From Promethearchaeia archaeon (GTDB lineage Archaea > Asgardarchaeota > Lokiarchaeia > Sigyniarchaeales > SOKP01), in NCBI GenBank assembly GCA_029856445.1, contig JAHQWY010000129.1, forward strand, positions 1 through 9,301: a stretch of DNA of 9,301 nt. The letters are read 5' to 3'. Each line of letters begins with the position of its first letter. Positions within the stretch are counted from its first letter, which is position 1. Below are positions 1-6,793 of the stretch, in pieces. The notes beneath the pieces were generated by a model that saw only the letters and a list, made by a program, of their open reading frames with translations, was not told where the DNA came from and did no database searches. The position numbers and the translations under genes were made by a program.

Positions 1-65
1 AAATCAAATTTTCATTAATACAATAAACAGCAAAAACTAAAAAACCAAATAATTCATATATTTAC

Positions 66-75
66 TATAAATATA
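66..75 (+). promoter_or_regulatory. Candidate TATA box upstream of zinc-ribbon/roadblock gene
   Basis: The run TATAAATATA fits an archaeal TATA box. A transcript starting about 25 bases downstream would carry a leader of roughly 60 bases, which contains the Shine-Dalgarno sequence at 143-154. The region is so A+T-rich that such matches arise easily. Apart from this and the ribosome binding site I see nothing in positions 1-160. Confidence 0.3.
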
Positions 76-142
76 TTAAAGATTCATGCTTAAATTTTGT
101 GAGAATTAACATCTTTTACAATTTTTTAGTAATCTAAATTCA

Positions 143-154
143 AGGAGGGGAGAT
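143..154 (+). promoter_or_regulatory. Strong Shine-Dalgarno sequence that decides the start at 161
   Basis: AGGAGG at 143-148 followed by GGAGAT is the strongest ribosome binding site in the window. It lies 6-12 bases before an ATT codon at 161. No ATG, GTG or TTG follows in the open frame until GTG 203, about 50 bases away, which is too far for this site. The site therefore argues that translation begins around 161-167, at ATT (161), ATC (164) or ATA (167). Confidence 0.6.
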
Positions 155-160
155 AAAGCT

Positions 161-1165
161 ATTATCATATGCCAGAACTGTGGCACAACAAATAATGAAG
201 CAGTGAGTCATACATGCAGAAAATGTGGTGCTTTACTCCCAATCTCTTCAAAGTCTGATAGAAAAAAAACCAAGAAAAAGAAATCGGAAGAAAAAGCTCA
301 AGAACAACCTTTTAGGGGAAAAATTGAAATATCAATTGAGACTGTTGATGAAAAGGAAGAAAAAGTCGAGTTACAGGAAATTCCAAAAGAAATTAAATTA
401 AATCTTAATGAAATCCCATCAGAAGTTAGTGAGATGGGTGAAATTGATTCTCTTGATGATAATAATCAAGCACTTCAGGAAATAACACCAAAACCATTTC
501 AGAGTTCATTAATACCAGGTAGAAAAAATCCTATTTCTGATGCATTTTCAGAACTTAAACAATCTATGATTAAAGAGAAGAAAGAAGAATTAGAACCTTC
601 ATTAGAACCTATCCCTCCCAAAACTGAAGAAACTGAGGTTTCTATCTTAAAGCAGAAAAGATTAGAAAAAGATATGACTGAGGTCTTAAGTTTCTTATCT
701 AAAAAGATATCGGTAAAGAAATTAGAACCAACAGTAAATGAATCAAGAGCTAGAATAGAACCTGAGAAAAAAATACCTCCTGCCAATATGAATGAAATTT
801 TAAATGAATTAATTACACTAGATTCTCGAATTGAAGCTTCAGCGATTATCAAAACAGATGGAACAATGTTGGCGTCAGCAATTTCAAGTAGGATTTCTGA
901 ATCATTATTTAGCACTATTGGAATTAATCTTTCAATGATTGGTTCTGATATTATTCATGGTTTAAGCGCAGGAGTCCTAAAATCTATAAGCGTAAAAGGG
1001 AGTGAAGGTGTATTAGATTTGGCGCCTATAGATAGAGAAAATCCGAATTTAAAAGATATGATTTTAATTCTATTTTCTCATCCTAAAGTTAAAAGTGGGA
1101 TTATTTCAGTCGCTATTAATCTTATAAAAAAGCAAATTAAATACTATTTGGGCTTAGAAAAATAA
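161..1165 (+). CDS. Zinc-ribbon / roadblock (LC7) domain protein
   Basis: About 334 residues if read from the ATT at 161. Residues 4-22 form a complete zinc ribbon, C4-x2-C7-x11-C19-x2-C22. A long, charged, probably disordered segment rich in Lys, Glu and Pro follows (about 30-205). The C-terminus (about 210-332) looks like a roadblock/LC7 domain: an initial helix, a strand pair with a 'KTDGTMLAS' turn, a long helix, then strands and a final helix. Roadblock proteins dimerise and act as scaffolds or regulators for small GTPases such as Rag or MglA-like proteins, so a partner role for a GTPase is plausible but inferred. The first canonical start, GTG 203, would cut the zinc ribbon in half and leave the Shine-Dalgarno at 143-154 unused, so I prefer an AUU start (AUA 167 also possible). 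The 3' end overlaps the opposite-strand nuclease-like gene by 22 bases. The function is unproven; the domain calls are fairly secure. Confidence 0.8.
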   Translation: MIICQNCGTTNNEAVSHTCRKCGALLPISSKSDRKKTKKKKSEEKAQEQPFRGKIEISIETVDEKEEKVELQEIPKEIKLNLNEIPSEVSEMGEIDSLDDNNQALQEITPKPFQSSLIPGRKNPISDAFSELKQSMIKEKKEELEPSLEPIPPKTEETEVSILKQKRLEKDMTEVLSFLSKKISVKKLEPTVNESRARIEPEKKIPPANMNEILNELITLDSRIEASAIIKTDGTMLASAISSRISESLFSTIGINLSMIGSDIIHGLSAGVLKSISVKGSEGVLDLAPIDRENPNLKDMILILFSHPKVKSGIISVAINLIKKQIKYYLGLEK

Positions 1166-1959
1166 TTTATATTCATATTGAGAATTTCTTTTTCAATTTG
1201 AAGGAATTTAAAATAATTTAGATTATGAGGGATCTCTTGTAAAAAAGCGTTCAATTCATATATGGAAACCAGTGGTATCTGATTTTCATTTAACTTTATG
1301 CCGTTATCTTCGAGTGTTACCACTAAAGGCAAAAGGATGTAAGGGAAATGCCTCAATTCCTTGCATTTTTTACCTAAAATTGAAATAATTAGTTTTAAAA
1401 AAGCTTCTGGATTTTGTTTTAGAGCCATAATACGCTTATATTGGAGATTTGCTGCCTTACTAAGTGATCCATAAGAGTCCTTGCGCCTCCATTGTTTTGC
1501 ATCAATAATTAAAATATATTTTGAATAAATTCCAATAACATCAATCTCATATCTCTTCTGAGAAATATTAGATTTTAACTTTGAACCTACAGAAAATCTA
1601 AAATTAGTTATTGACCTATAATTATTTAATAACAAAATCTCTTTTATTAATCCCTCAAATCCACTATAATCTAAAATTTCAGTAAGATAAGTAATATCAT
1701 ATTTCAGGAACGTTATACATTCAATAATAAATAAAATCTTATTAATTACGATATAATAAATATAATTCCCCTTTTTGAGAGATATAAAATTGAACCTATC
1801 GATTAATTCATAATATTCTGTCTTTTTTAATCTATTAAAAAAGGAGATTTTTGATATTTCACACCATATTTCAATTATTTTTGGATTTGAATCTCTCAAA
1901 ATTTTGTGAATCTCGGTAAAAAAATCATGGAGAGAAGATTCAGAGTATAAATCCAACAT
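1144..1959 (-). CDS. PD-(D/E)XK nuclease-fold protein
   Basis: 271 residues. The core shows the restriction-endonuclease-like signature: a helix with E102 ('FEGLIKEILLL'), a strand with 'YEIDVIG' giving D140, and the strand 'ILIIDAKQW' giving D153-x-K155, followed by Q156 and W157. This is the metal-binding and catalytic arrangement of the PD-(D/E)XK superfamily, which includes Mrr-like, Holliday-junction-resolvase-like and restriction enzymes, so all expected active residues appear present. Residues 1-95 form a separate, mainly hydrophobic N-terminal region that I do not recognise. No methyltransferase, helicase or CRISPR partner is nearby, so an orphan DNA-repair or DNA-processing role is as likely as defence. 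The start ATG has no Shine-Dalgarno, and a TATA-like element 26 bases upstream suggests a leaderless mRNA. The gene converges on, and overlaps by 22 bases, the zinc-ribbon/roadblock gene. Confidence 0.7.
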   Translation of the reverse strand: MLDLYSESSLHDFFTEIHKILRDSNPKIIEIWCEISKISFFNRLKKTEYYELIDRFNFISLKKGNYIYYIVINKILFIIECITFLKYDITYLTEILDYSGFEGLIKEILLLNNYRSITNFRFSVGSKLKSNISQKRYEIDVIGIYSKYILIIDAKQWRRKDSYGSLSKAANLQYKRIMALKQNPEAFLKLIISILGKKCKELRHFPYILLPLVVTLEDNGIKLNENQIPLVSIYELNAFLQEIPHNLNYFKFLQIEKEILNMNINYFSKPK

Positions 1960-1980
1960 ATATTACATATTATCAACTTC

Positions 1981-1989
1981 TTAAAATAA
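1981..1989 (-). promoter_or_regulatory. Candidate TATA box for the nuclease-like gene
   Basis: On the minus strand this reads TTATTTTAA. Its centre lies about 26 bases upstream of the ATG at 1959, the spacing expected if the transcript starts at or beside the start codon. No Shine-Dalgarno precedes the ATG, which also fits a leaderless mRNA. Confidence 0.4.
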
Positions 1990-2055
1990 GCCATAGGGAG
2001 TATTGAAGTTCTATAAAAGACTTCTATTTAATCCATTAATAATTGAATTTTTTAA

Positions 2056-2083
2056 ATCTCTTGAATATTATAATTCAAAAGAT
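2056..2083. repeat. 28-bp imperfect palindrome, candidate operator
   Basis: Arms at 2056-2066 (ATCTCTTGAAT) and 2073-2083 (ATTCAAAAGAT) match as an inverted repeat at 10 of 11 positions, around a 6-base centre, ATTATA. The inner 6 base pairs, TTGAAT/ATTCAA, are perfect. The element ends about 12 bases before the TATA box of the NrdD-like gene, a typical place for an archaeal activator or repressor dimer to bind. A second, shorter inverted repeat, GAAGT/ACTTC, lies at 2005-2024 in the same divergent spacer. Confidence 0.5.
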
Positions 2084-2094
2084 ATTTTTCAAAA

Positions 2095-2103
2095 TTATAT
2101 AAA
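2095..2103 (+). promoter_or_regulatory. TATA box of the NrdD-like gene (leaderless)
   Basis: TTATATAAA is preceded by an A-rich BRE-like stretch (CAAAA, 2090-2094). Its centre is 25 bases upstream of the ATG at 2124, and there is no Shine-Dalgarno. This is the standard geometry of an archaeal leaderless transcript beginning at the start codon. Confidence 0.65.
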
Positions 2104-2123
2104 TAACTTCTTTTAAACCAACT

Positions 2124-3923
2124 ATGGACTTATTTCCAAAAGTATTTAGAACTGAAGGGGATTTGGCGGAATTTGAATCATCAAGAATTTTTGACAGTAT
2201 TATAAAAGAAACTGGAATGAGTGAAACTAATGCTAATAAAATTACAGAACTCGTAGTTAGAAGGATTATTAGTTCTGGGATAAAATTCCTTTCAGGACCA
2301 CATATAAGAGAAATAGTATGCTCAATTCTTTCTGAGCAACACTTTGAAAATGAACGTAAATTGTATACAAGAATCGGGATTCCTTTAATGGACTATGAAA
2401 AAATTCTTGAGAACGGGTTTGATAACCATCCAAAAAAAATTATTAATCCTGAAAAAATACATAATAGGGCTGCTAATCGAATCTCTGAAGAATATGCGCA
2501 CTTGAAAATTTTAACGAGTGAAGAATCAGAGGCTCATTTATCTGGGGATCTCCATATTCATAAGCTAAGATATTTTGATTTAAGACCATTGACCCAAATT
2601 TGGGATCCTCGTGTAATTTTAGAAAATGGATTACCACCTATTAAAAATTTCATCCCTTGCTGTAAATTAAAACCAACTAATAATTTAAAACAAGCAATTC
2701 ATCACCTAATTAAATGGTTAGCATTAATACAAAATGAGTTTTGTGGAAATCAAGGATATAAACATTTAACAATATTTTTATCACCCTACGTTAAGGGAAT
2801 AAAAAATTCAGAACTGATTTCTGTAATGAAAGATTTGCTCTATGAATTAAATCATTTATCCGTTTTAACAGGTAGTACTATTTCTTCTAGTTCCATCCAA
2901 ACAGAACCTACTGTTTTTGAACCTTTTTTAAAAGTTCCAATTGTTAATAAAACTAGAGATAAGTATGGGGACTATAAAGAAGAGTGCTTAAAATTGTTTA
3001 ATGCACTTACAATCGCTTTCAATGAAGGTGATGATAATAAGCATCCATTTAATATCCCAAAGCATGAGGTACTGTTGAATAAAAAATGGTTAGAGGAGTT
3101 CAACGAAGCTTACTTGCATATTTGGAATGAAATTAGCACTATGAGAACACCTATACTGATCAATTCGAATATGAAACCATTAACAAATAAAGAAATTGAG
3201 TTATTATCTTCAGGTGGATATATTAACTCAGGAATCCTTCAAGAAGTCTGTTTGAACCTCCCACGATATGCTTATAAAAGTAAAGATGAGGGAAAGTTTT
3301 TAGAGATTATTGCAACTAATATGGAAATAGCTTCTCAGGTTTTACTGAAAAAATATGAAATAATAAAGAAAAGGTTGAAATCAAAACACTTACCACTATG
3401 TAGTGGTGTAATCAATGAAAAAATGTTCTACAATCTAAATGATCAAAGATTATCAATAAGTTTTATAGGATTAAATGAAGCAGTTAAATTTTTGACGGAT
3501 TTTGAATTACATGAACATACAGATGCATTCAAATTAGGGAAAAAAATCCTAGGAAAGATGCATAATTTATGTTTGGAATTCTCAAGAAAAACCAATAAAT
3601 TATATGTATTAAGTGAAAATGTCTCAAAGAAAGCAGCCTTTCGTTTTGCTAATTTAGATTTAAAACACTTTCCTAAAATTGCGATACCTCAATCTAGTGG
3701 AGACACCTTCTACTATACTAATTCTGCTCACTTTAATAAGAATGTAGAAATTGATTTGTTAGAAAAGATTAAAAAACAAGAAGAATACCAATTTTTTATA
3801 CAAAATGGAGCAATAGAATATATATCATTAAATGATTTTAAAAGAAATAATCTCACTTTGGTAGATTTTATAAATAAGGCGTTTGTATCGTCAAGACTTG
3901 AAAATTTGAAATTTTGTCCGTGA
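2124..3923 (+). CDS. ATP-cone + class III ribonucleotide reductase (NrdD)-like protein, apparently lacking catalytic residues
   Basis: 599 residues. Residues about 4-92 are an ATP-cone, the nucleotide-sensing allosteric domain of ribonucleotide reductases. Residues about 105-585 follow the archaeal NrdD barrel: 'HLSGDLHIHKL' (138-148), 'YFDLRPLTQIWD' (150-161), 'NEFCGNQG' (204-211), 'FLSPYVKG' (218-225), 'LNLPRYAY' (377-384) and 'YYTNSAHF' (530-537). Three essentials of class III enzymes are missing. The Cys expected in the RPxCQxWD-type motif is Thr157. No Cys occurs in the stretch before LNLPR (343-374) where the thiyl-radical Cys should lie. The chain ends at 'FCP', where the C-terminal zinc-binding CxxC pairs and the glycyl-radical loop should follow. 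The TGA stop does not read through into a recognisable remnant. The frame is otherwise intact over 1.8 kb, so this is more likely a retained non-catalytic paralogue or regulator than a decaying gene. No NrdG activase is nearby. C179, C180, C207 and C376 are the remaining candidates if catalysis persists. Confidence 0.75.
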   Translation: MDLFPKVFRTEGDLAEFESSRIFDSIIKETGMSETNANKITELVVRRIISSGIKFLSGPHIREIVCSILSEQHFENERKLYTRIGIPLMDYEKILENGFDNHPKKIINPEKIHNRAANRISEEYAHLKILTSEESEAHLSGDLHIHKLRYFDLRPLTQIWDPRVILENGLPPIKNFIPCCKLKPTNNLKQAIHHLIKWLALIQNEFCGNQGYKHLTIFLSPYVKGIKNSELISVMKDLLYELNHLSVLTGSTISSSSIQTEPTVFEPFLKVPIVNKTRDKYGDYKEECLKLFNALTIAFNEGDDNKHPFNIPKHEVLLNKKWLEEFNEAYLHIWNEISTMRTPILINSNMKPLTNKEIELLSSGGYINSGILQEVCLNLPRYAYKSKDEGKFLEIIATNMEIASQVLLKKYEIIKKRLKSKHLPLCSGVINEKMFYNLNDQRLSISFIGLNEAVKFLTDFELHEHTDAFKLGKKILGKMHNLCLEFSRKTNKLYVLSENVSKKAAFRFANLDLKHFPKIAIPQSSGDTFYYTNSAHFNKNVEIDLLEKIKKQEEYQFFIQNGAIEYISLNDFKRNNLTLVDFINKAFVSSRLENLKFCP

Positions 3924-4088
3924 AAGATTAAAATTATTAGATTTTTGGGAGATAAAAGTAATTATTTAATAGTAATTATTATTTTGAGTATATTAAAGTA
4001 ATATATTGATTTTATCATATTATACTCTAAAGAAAAGATTAATTTACTTTCAAAAATATTACTTTATGACCAAAGATATGGAGATAAA
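3924..4088 (+). promoter_or_regulatory. Intergenic spacer with tandem 10-mers and candidate promoter
   Basis: 165 bases without a gene. The 10-mer AGTAATTATT occurs twice, at 3957-3966 and 3971-3980 (14-base period), followed by a related AGTATATT at 3988. A TATA-like TATTATACT near 4018-4026 could drive the GTPase gene with a leader of about 40 bases. The stretch is extremely A+T-rich, so all of these are weak. Confidence 0.25.
4080..4085 (+). promoter_or_regulatory. Shine-Dalgarno fixing a TTG start
   Basis: GGAGAT lies 3 bases before TTG at 4089 (5 bases from the GGAG core). The nearby ATGs at 4066 and 4078 are out of frame, and no in-frame ATG or GTG exists upstream in the open frame. 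TTG 4089 is therefore the best start. Confidence 0.6.
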
Positions 4089-5555
4089 TTGACTAATAAC
4101 AGATCTAAATCGAATGGGAAACAAGTTAATAAAGAAAATGCAGAGATTGACAACTCTGGCTTAATAAAAGCAATTGTTTTAAGTATATTCGATGAAAAAG
4201 GTCCAACACCCAGAGTCTTTTGGCCCAATGATTTAGAAGAGAAATCTGGGCTTTTAATTGCTATGAAAACCATAAGTTTGCTTATGGGTGATTCAGTTTA
4301 TCAAGACTCACAAGGTTCAGATGCAGGAGTTAATTATTTCGGCATTTTACCGTTTCCAGACTTAAAATTGAATGGTCTAACATATTTTTTTCTTATTCCC
4401 GAAGAAACAGCCCGTGGTCAAGCTCTAGCAGCTACTATTACTATATTAATTGATGAGGATGATAAAGTCTTTTTTTATGAGAACATGAAATATTTGAGAA
4501 TAATTATTGATAAAGCAGCTAGTCAGATACAATCAGAAAAAGAACTAGATGATCATAAAAGAATTATGGATGAAATTAGAGAAGAATTGTTTGAATTCAC
4601 TAAAGATCTAAAAGATCCATTCTCTGTGAGGAGACAAATCAAAGTACTGTTAACAGGATTAGATAAAGCAGGTAAATCAAGTTTTTTATTAGGGATAAGA
4701 AGAAGGTATTCAGAAATTATAAAAGCTTTACCTACGAGGGGAGTCGAAAGATCTGAAGAACATATTTTTGAAGAGCAAAATTCTGTGATCTCACTATGGG
4801 ATTTAGCTGGTCAAAAACAATACCGAGAGAGATTCCTTGAACAAAGTAAAGTCTATCTATATAATGTTGATCTTATTTTCTTCTTTATTGATATTCAAGA
4901 CGTTGATAGGATTGGAGAAGCTTTAGAGCTTTTCAGAAAGATTATAGATTCTTTAATTGATTTGGAAGAATTCCCTCCTATCGTAATTTGCTTGCATAAA
5001 TTTGATCCAGATTTAAAAGGCTCAAAAGAAATTTTTAAGAATTTGGAGATAATTGCTAATGAGATAGAGAAAAATTCAGAACGGTTCTTAATTAAGATTT
5101 TCCAAACAAGTATTTTTGATCACTGGAGTCTAATAACAGCATATTCTTTTGGGCTTTCACAATTGAGCCCTAATCGTGAACTATTTAGAAATCAATTAAA
5201 AAAGTTTGCTAAAAAAACCAATTCAGATGCAATATTATTATTGAATGAAAATGGATTAATTTTATCCAATTATTCTAAAGATGAAGTTTCTGAAAAAGTA
5301 TTTGAAATTTCTGCCCCTCACTTTCAGGAACTGTATAAAACATTCAAAGAATTTAAGATTTTGCAACAAGATTTTCTAGTATCTTCAGGAATAGCAGATG
5401 AATCGAAGAAAGTAATATTTAAAAAGATTCAGGTTGAAAAATATAATCTATACTTGTTATTATTTATTGAAAAATCTCTCCAAATCGAAAAAATTGAGAG
5501 AAATTTACCAGATTTCTCTAAAAACCTTGTAGATTTAATTCATACATATATTTAA
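4089..5555 (+). CDS. Longin-like - Rag/Arf-type GTPase - roadblock three-domain protein
   Basis: 488 residues from a TTG start. Residues about 24-145 look like a longin/roadblock-fold domain ('LIKAIVLSIFDEKGPTPRVFW', then 'GILPFPDL' and 'LTYFFLIP'). After a charged helix (150-180) comes a GTPase (about 183-360): P-loop GLDKAGKSS at 190-198, switch I PTRG at 215-218, WDLAGQ at 237-242 with the catalytic-type Gln242, HKFD at 303-306 as the base-recognition motif, and TSIFD at 340-344. The HKxD variant and the TSI[WF]D segment leading into a C-terminal roadblock domain (about 365-488) are hallmarks of Rag/Gtr GTPases, while the P-loop and PTxG are Arf-like. No lipidation motif or membrane segment is visible. 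By analogy it would switch between GTP and GDP states, its flanking domains giving dimerisation or scaffold contacts. Its partners are unknown, but the roadblock protein at 161-1165 is a candidate. It is transcribed in the same direction as the NrdD-like gene, 165 bases downstream. Confidence 0.85.
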   Translation: MTNNRSKSNGKQVNKENAEIDNSGLIKAIVLSIFDEKGPTPRVFWPNDLEEKSGLLIAMKTISLLMGDSVYQDSQGSDAGVNYFGILPFPDLKLNGLTYFFLIPEETARGQALAATITILIDEDDKVFFYENMKYLRIIIDKAASQIQSEKELDDHKRIMDEIREELFEFTKDLKDPFSVRRQIKVLLTGLDKAGKSSFLLGIRRRYSEIIKALPTRGVERSEEHIFEEQNSVISLWDLAGQKQYRERFLEQSKVYLYNVDLIFFFIDIQDVDRIGEALELFRKIIDSLIDLEEFPPIVICLHKFDPDLKGSKEIFKNLEIIANEIEKNSERFLIKIFQTSIFDHWSLITAYSFGLSQLSPNRELFRNQLKKFAKKTNSDAILLLNENGLILSNYSKDEVSEKVFEISAPHFQELYKTFKEFKILQQDFLVSSGIADESKKVIFKKIQVEKYNLYLLLFIEKSLQIEKIERNLPDFSKNLVDLIHTYI

Positions 5556-5562
5556 AAAAAAA
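5554..5562 (-). terminator. Candidate T-run terminator for the transglutaminase-like gene
   Basis: Nine A on the plus strand give a T9 run on the minus strand, about 26 bases past the stop of the 5588-6793 gene. Archaeal RNA polymerase commonly terminates at such oligo-T tracts without a hairpin. The tract begins at the stop codon of the convergent GTPase gene. Confidence 0.4.
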
Positions 5563-5587
5563 TTGAATAATTTAATATTCACTAATA

Positions 5588-6793
5588 TTATTCCTTGTGT
5601 CTTTTAATTCTTATTATAAGAAGAACAGTAATTAATACAGCAGCTGACCCAATTCCAATAAACACATAAAATATCAATGGAATCACATCTAAAGGAGCAA
5701 GATTGGAGTCTATAACAGTTATAGTAATGTTGTAATCATAATCATGGAACCCTGAAGTTGCATAGAATAATGTATTGAATTCACTTATAATAGAACTAGG
5801 CGGGAAGAAAAAATTCGCACCAACATTTAAATTAAAGCGAAGATAATCGATTTTATTAAAATATTCCCACAAGGGGTCACAAGCTATCCACCCTATATCA
5901 GGAACATAATATTCCATCCATGCATGGCCCATAATTTCATTGACATCAAAACTCCACACATTCCCTGGTTTTGGGCGTAGTGAAGGATCGTTTGACACTA
6001 AATACCCTGTTATTTTACGAGCAGGTATATTCTGAATTCGCAATAATGTAATCATTAAGCTTGAAAACTCACTACAATCACCCTTTAAATTGTTATAAGC
6101 CCACAAGGCCCCCATTTCCCCAGATAGATCCCCAGTATATTCAAGATTATCTGAAACCCAGTTACAAATCTTTTCTGCTTTTTCTATAGGATTATCGCTA
6201 GGATTTACAATACTATTAGATAAAGAAATTAAAGATGCATGATCTCTTTCATAACAAGGTTCTGTATTATTACAGTATAAATCAAATATTTCATCTGAAG
6301 TATCATACATCCCAATCTCAGATTCGTTGATCCCAGAAAATTTAATCGCATTTAATCCAACAATATATTTTTGACTTATTGAAATTTTTTCTCCAGCTCC
6401 TAAAGTGGCATTAAACCAATCATGAGTATTGTTAAATTTATCTTTAACATTCATAAGGATCGTATCGTATCCTGTTATATTGTTATGGAGAAGTTCACTA
6501 TCTTGATATGGTGGTGTATACATAGTATCTAAAGAATTAGGCAATCTATCATTTATTCTAGAAAATTTAAAATAATAATTTCCAGATCCTAAGGTCTGTG
6601 TCAACGTAAAATTGATTTCAACTTGGTATGTCACATTTTGAGTTATTTCAAAATTCGAAACACCAAAAACTGGTAATGAAATGACAGGATTAGTATACGA
6701 AACCATAGAAAGTAACGGGGTAGTTGAATAGGCTGAAAATACGATAGGGAAGAAGAGTAAATATATTACAATGTACTTAGCTTTATCTTTCAT
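5588..6793 (-). CDS. Secreted, membrane-anchored transglutaminase-like protein
   Basis: 401 residues. An N-terminal hydrophobic signal segment (about 7-21, after Lys-rich MKDKAK) is followed by a large external domain, then one membrane helix (about 368-394) and a short basic tail (RIKRHKE), so most of the protein should face outside. The transglutaminase-like core lies at about 200-310, with the triad in order: C240 in 'GDCSEFSSL', H290 in 'GHAWMEYY' and D306 in 'WIACDPLW'. Archaeal members of this superfamily are usually predicted proteases, amidases or protein cross-linkers rather than true transglutaminases, and the substrate cannot be read here. About eight N-x-S/T sequons (N53, N61, N105, N121, N128, N156, N175, N355) suggest an N-glycosylated surface protein. 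Residues about 45-150 are probably a beta-sandwich. The gene is convergent with the GTPase gene and stands alone, with a leaderless-type promoter. Confidence 0.85.
   Translation of the reverse strand: MKDKAKYIVIYLLFFPIVFSAYSTTPLLSMVSYTNPVISLPVFGVSNFEITQNVTYQVEINFTLTQTLGSGNYYFKFSRINDRLPNSLDTMYTPPYQDSELLHNNITGYDTILMNVKDKFNNTHDWFNATLGAGEKISISQKYIVGLNAIKFSGINESEIGMYDTSDEIFDLYCNNTEPCYERDHASLISLSNSIVNPSDNPIEKAEKICNWVSDNLEYTGDLSGEMGALWAYNNLKGDCSEFSSLMITLLRIQNIPARKITGYLVSNDPSLRPKPGNVWSFDVNEIMGHAWMEYYVPDIGWIACDPLWEYFNKIDYLRFNLNVGANFFFPPSSIISEFNTLFYATSGFHDYDYNITITVIDSNLAPLDVIPLIFYVFIGIGSAAVLITVLLIIRIKRHKE

Noticed and set aside
169..195. ATG at 169 as the start of the first gene.
   Set aside because: It is out of frame with the zinc-ribbon frame and stops after eight codons.
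499..915. Open frame on the minus strand.
   Set aside because: It lies wholly inside the roadblock gene, in antisense, and its composition mirrors the overlying gene.
3921..3923. TGA after 'FCP' as a selenocysteine codon leading to a missing NrdD tail.
   Set aside because: Translation beyond the TGA gives no CxxC or glycyl-radical loop before the next stop, and no convincing selenocysteine-insertion hairpin is seen.
3957..4009. Tandem A+T-rich 10-mers as a CRISPR or replication-origin iteron array.
   Set aside because: Only two clear copies of a low-complexity word; no regular spacers and no initiator gene nearby.
4064..4273. Short open frame on the minus strand.
   Set aside because: It overlaps the start of the GTPase gene, has no ribosome binding site and no recognisable motif.
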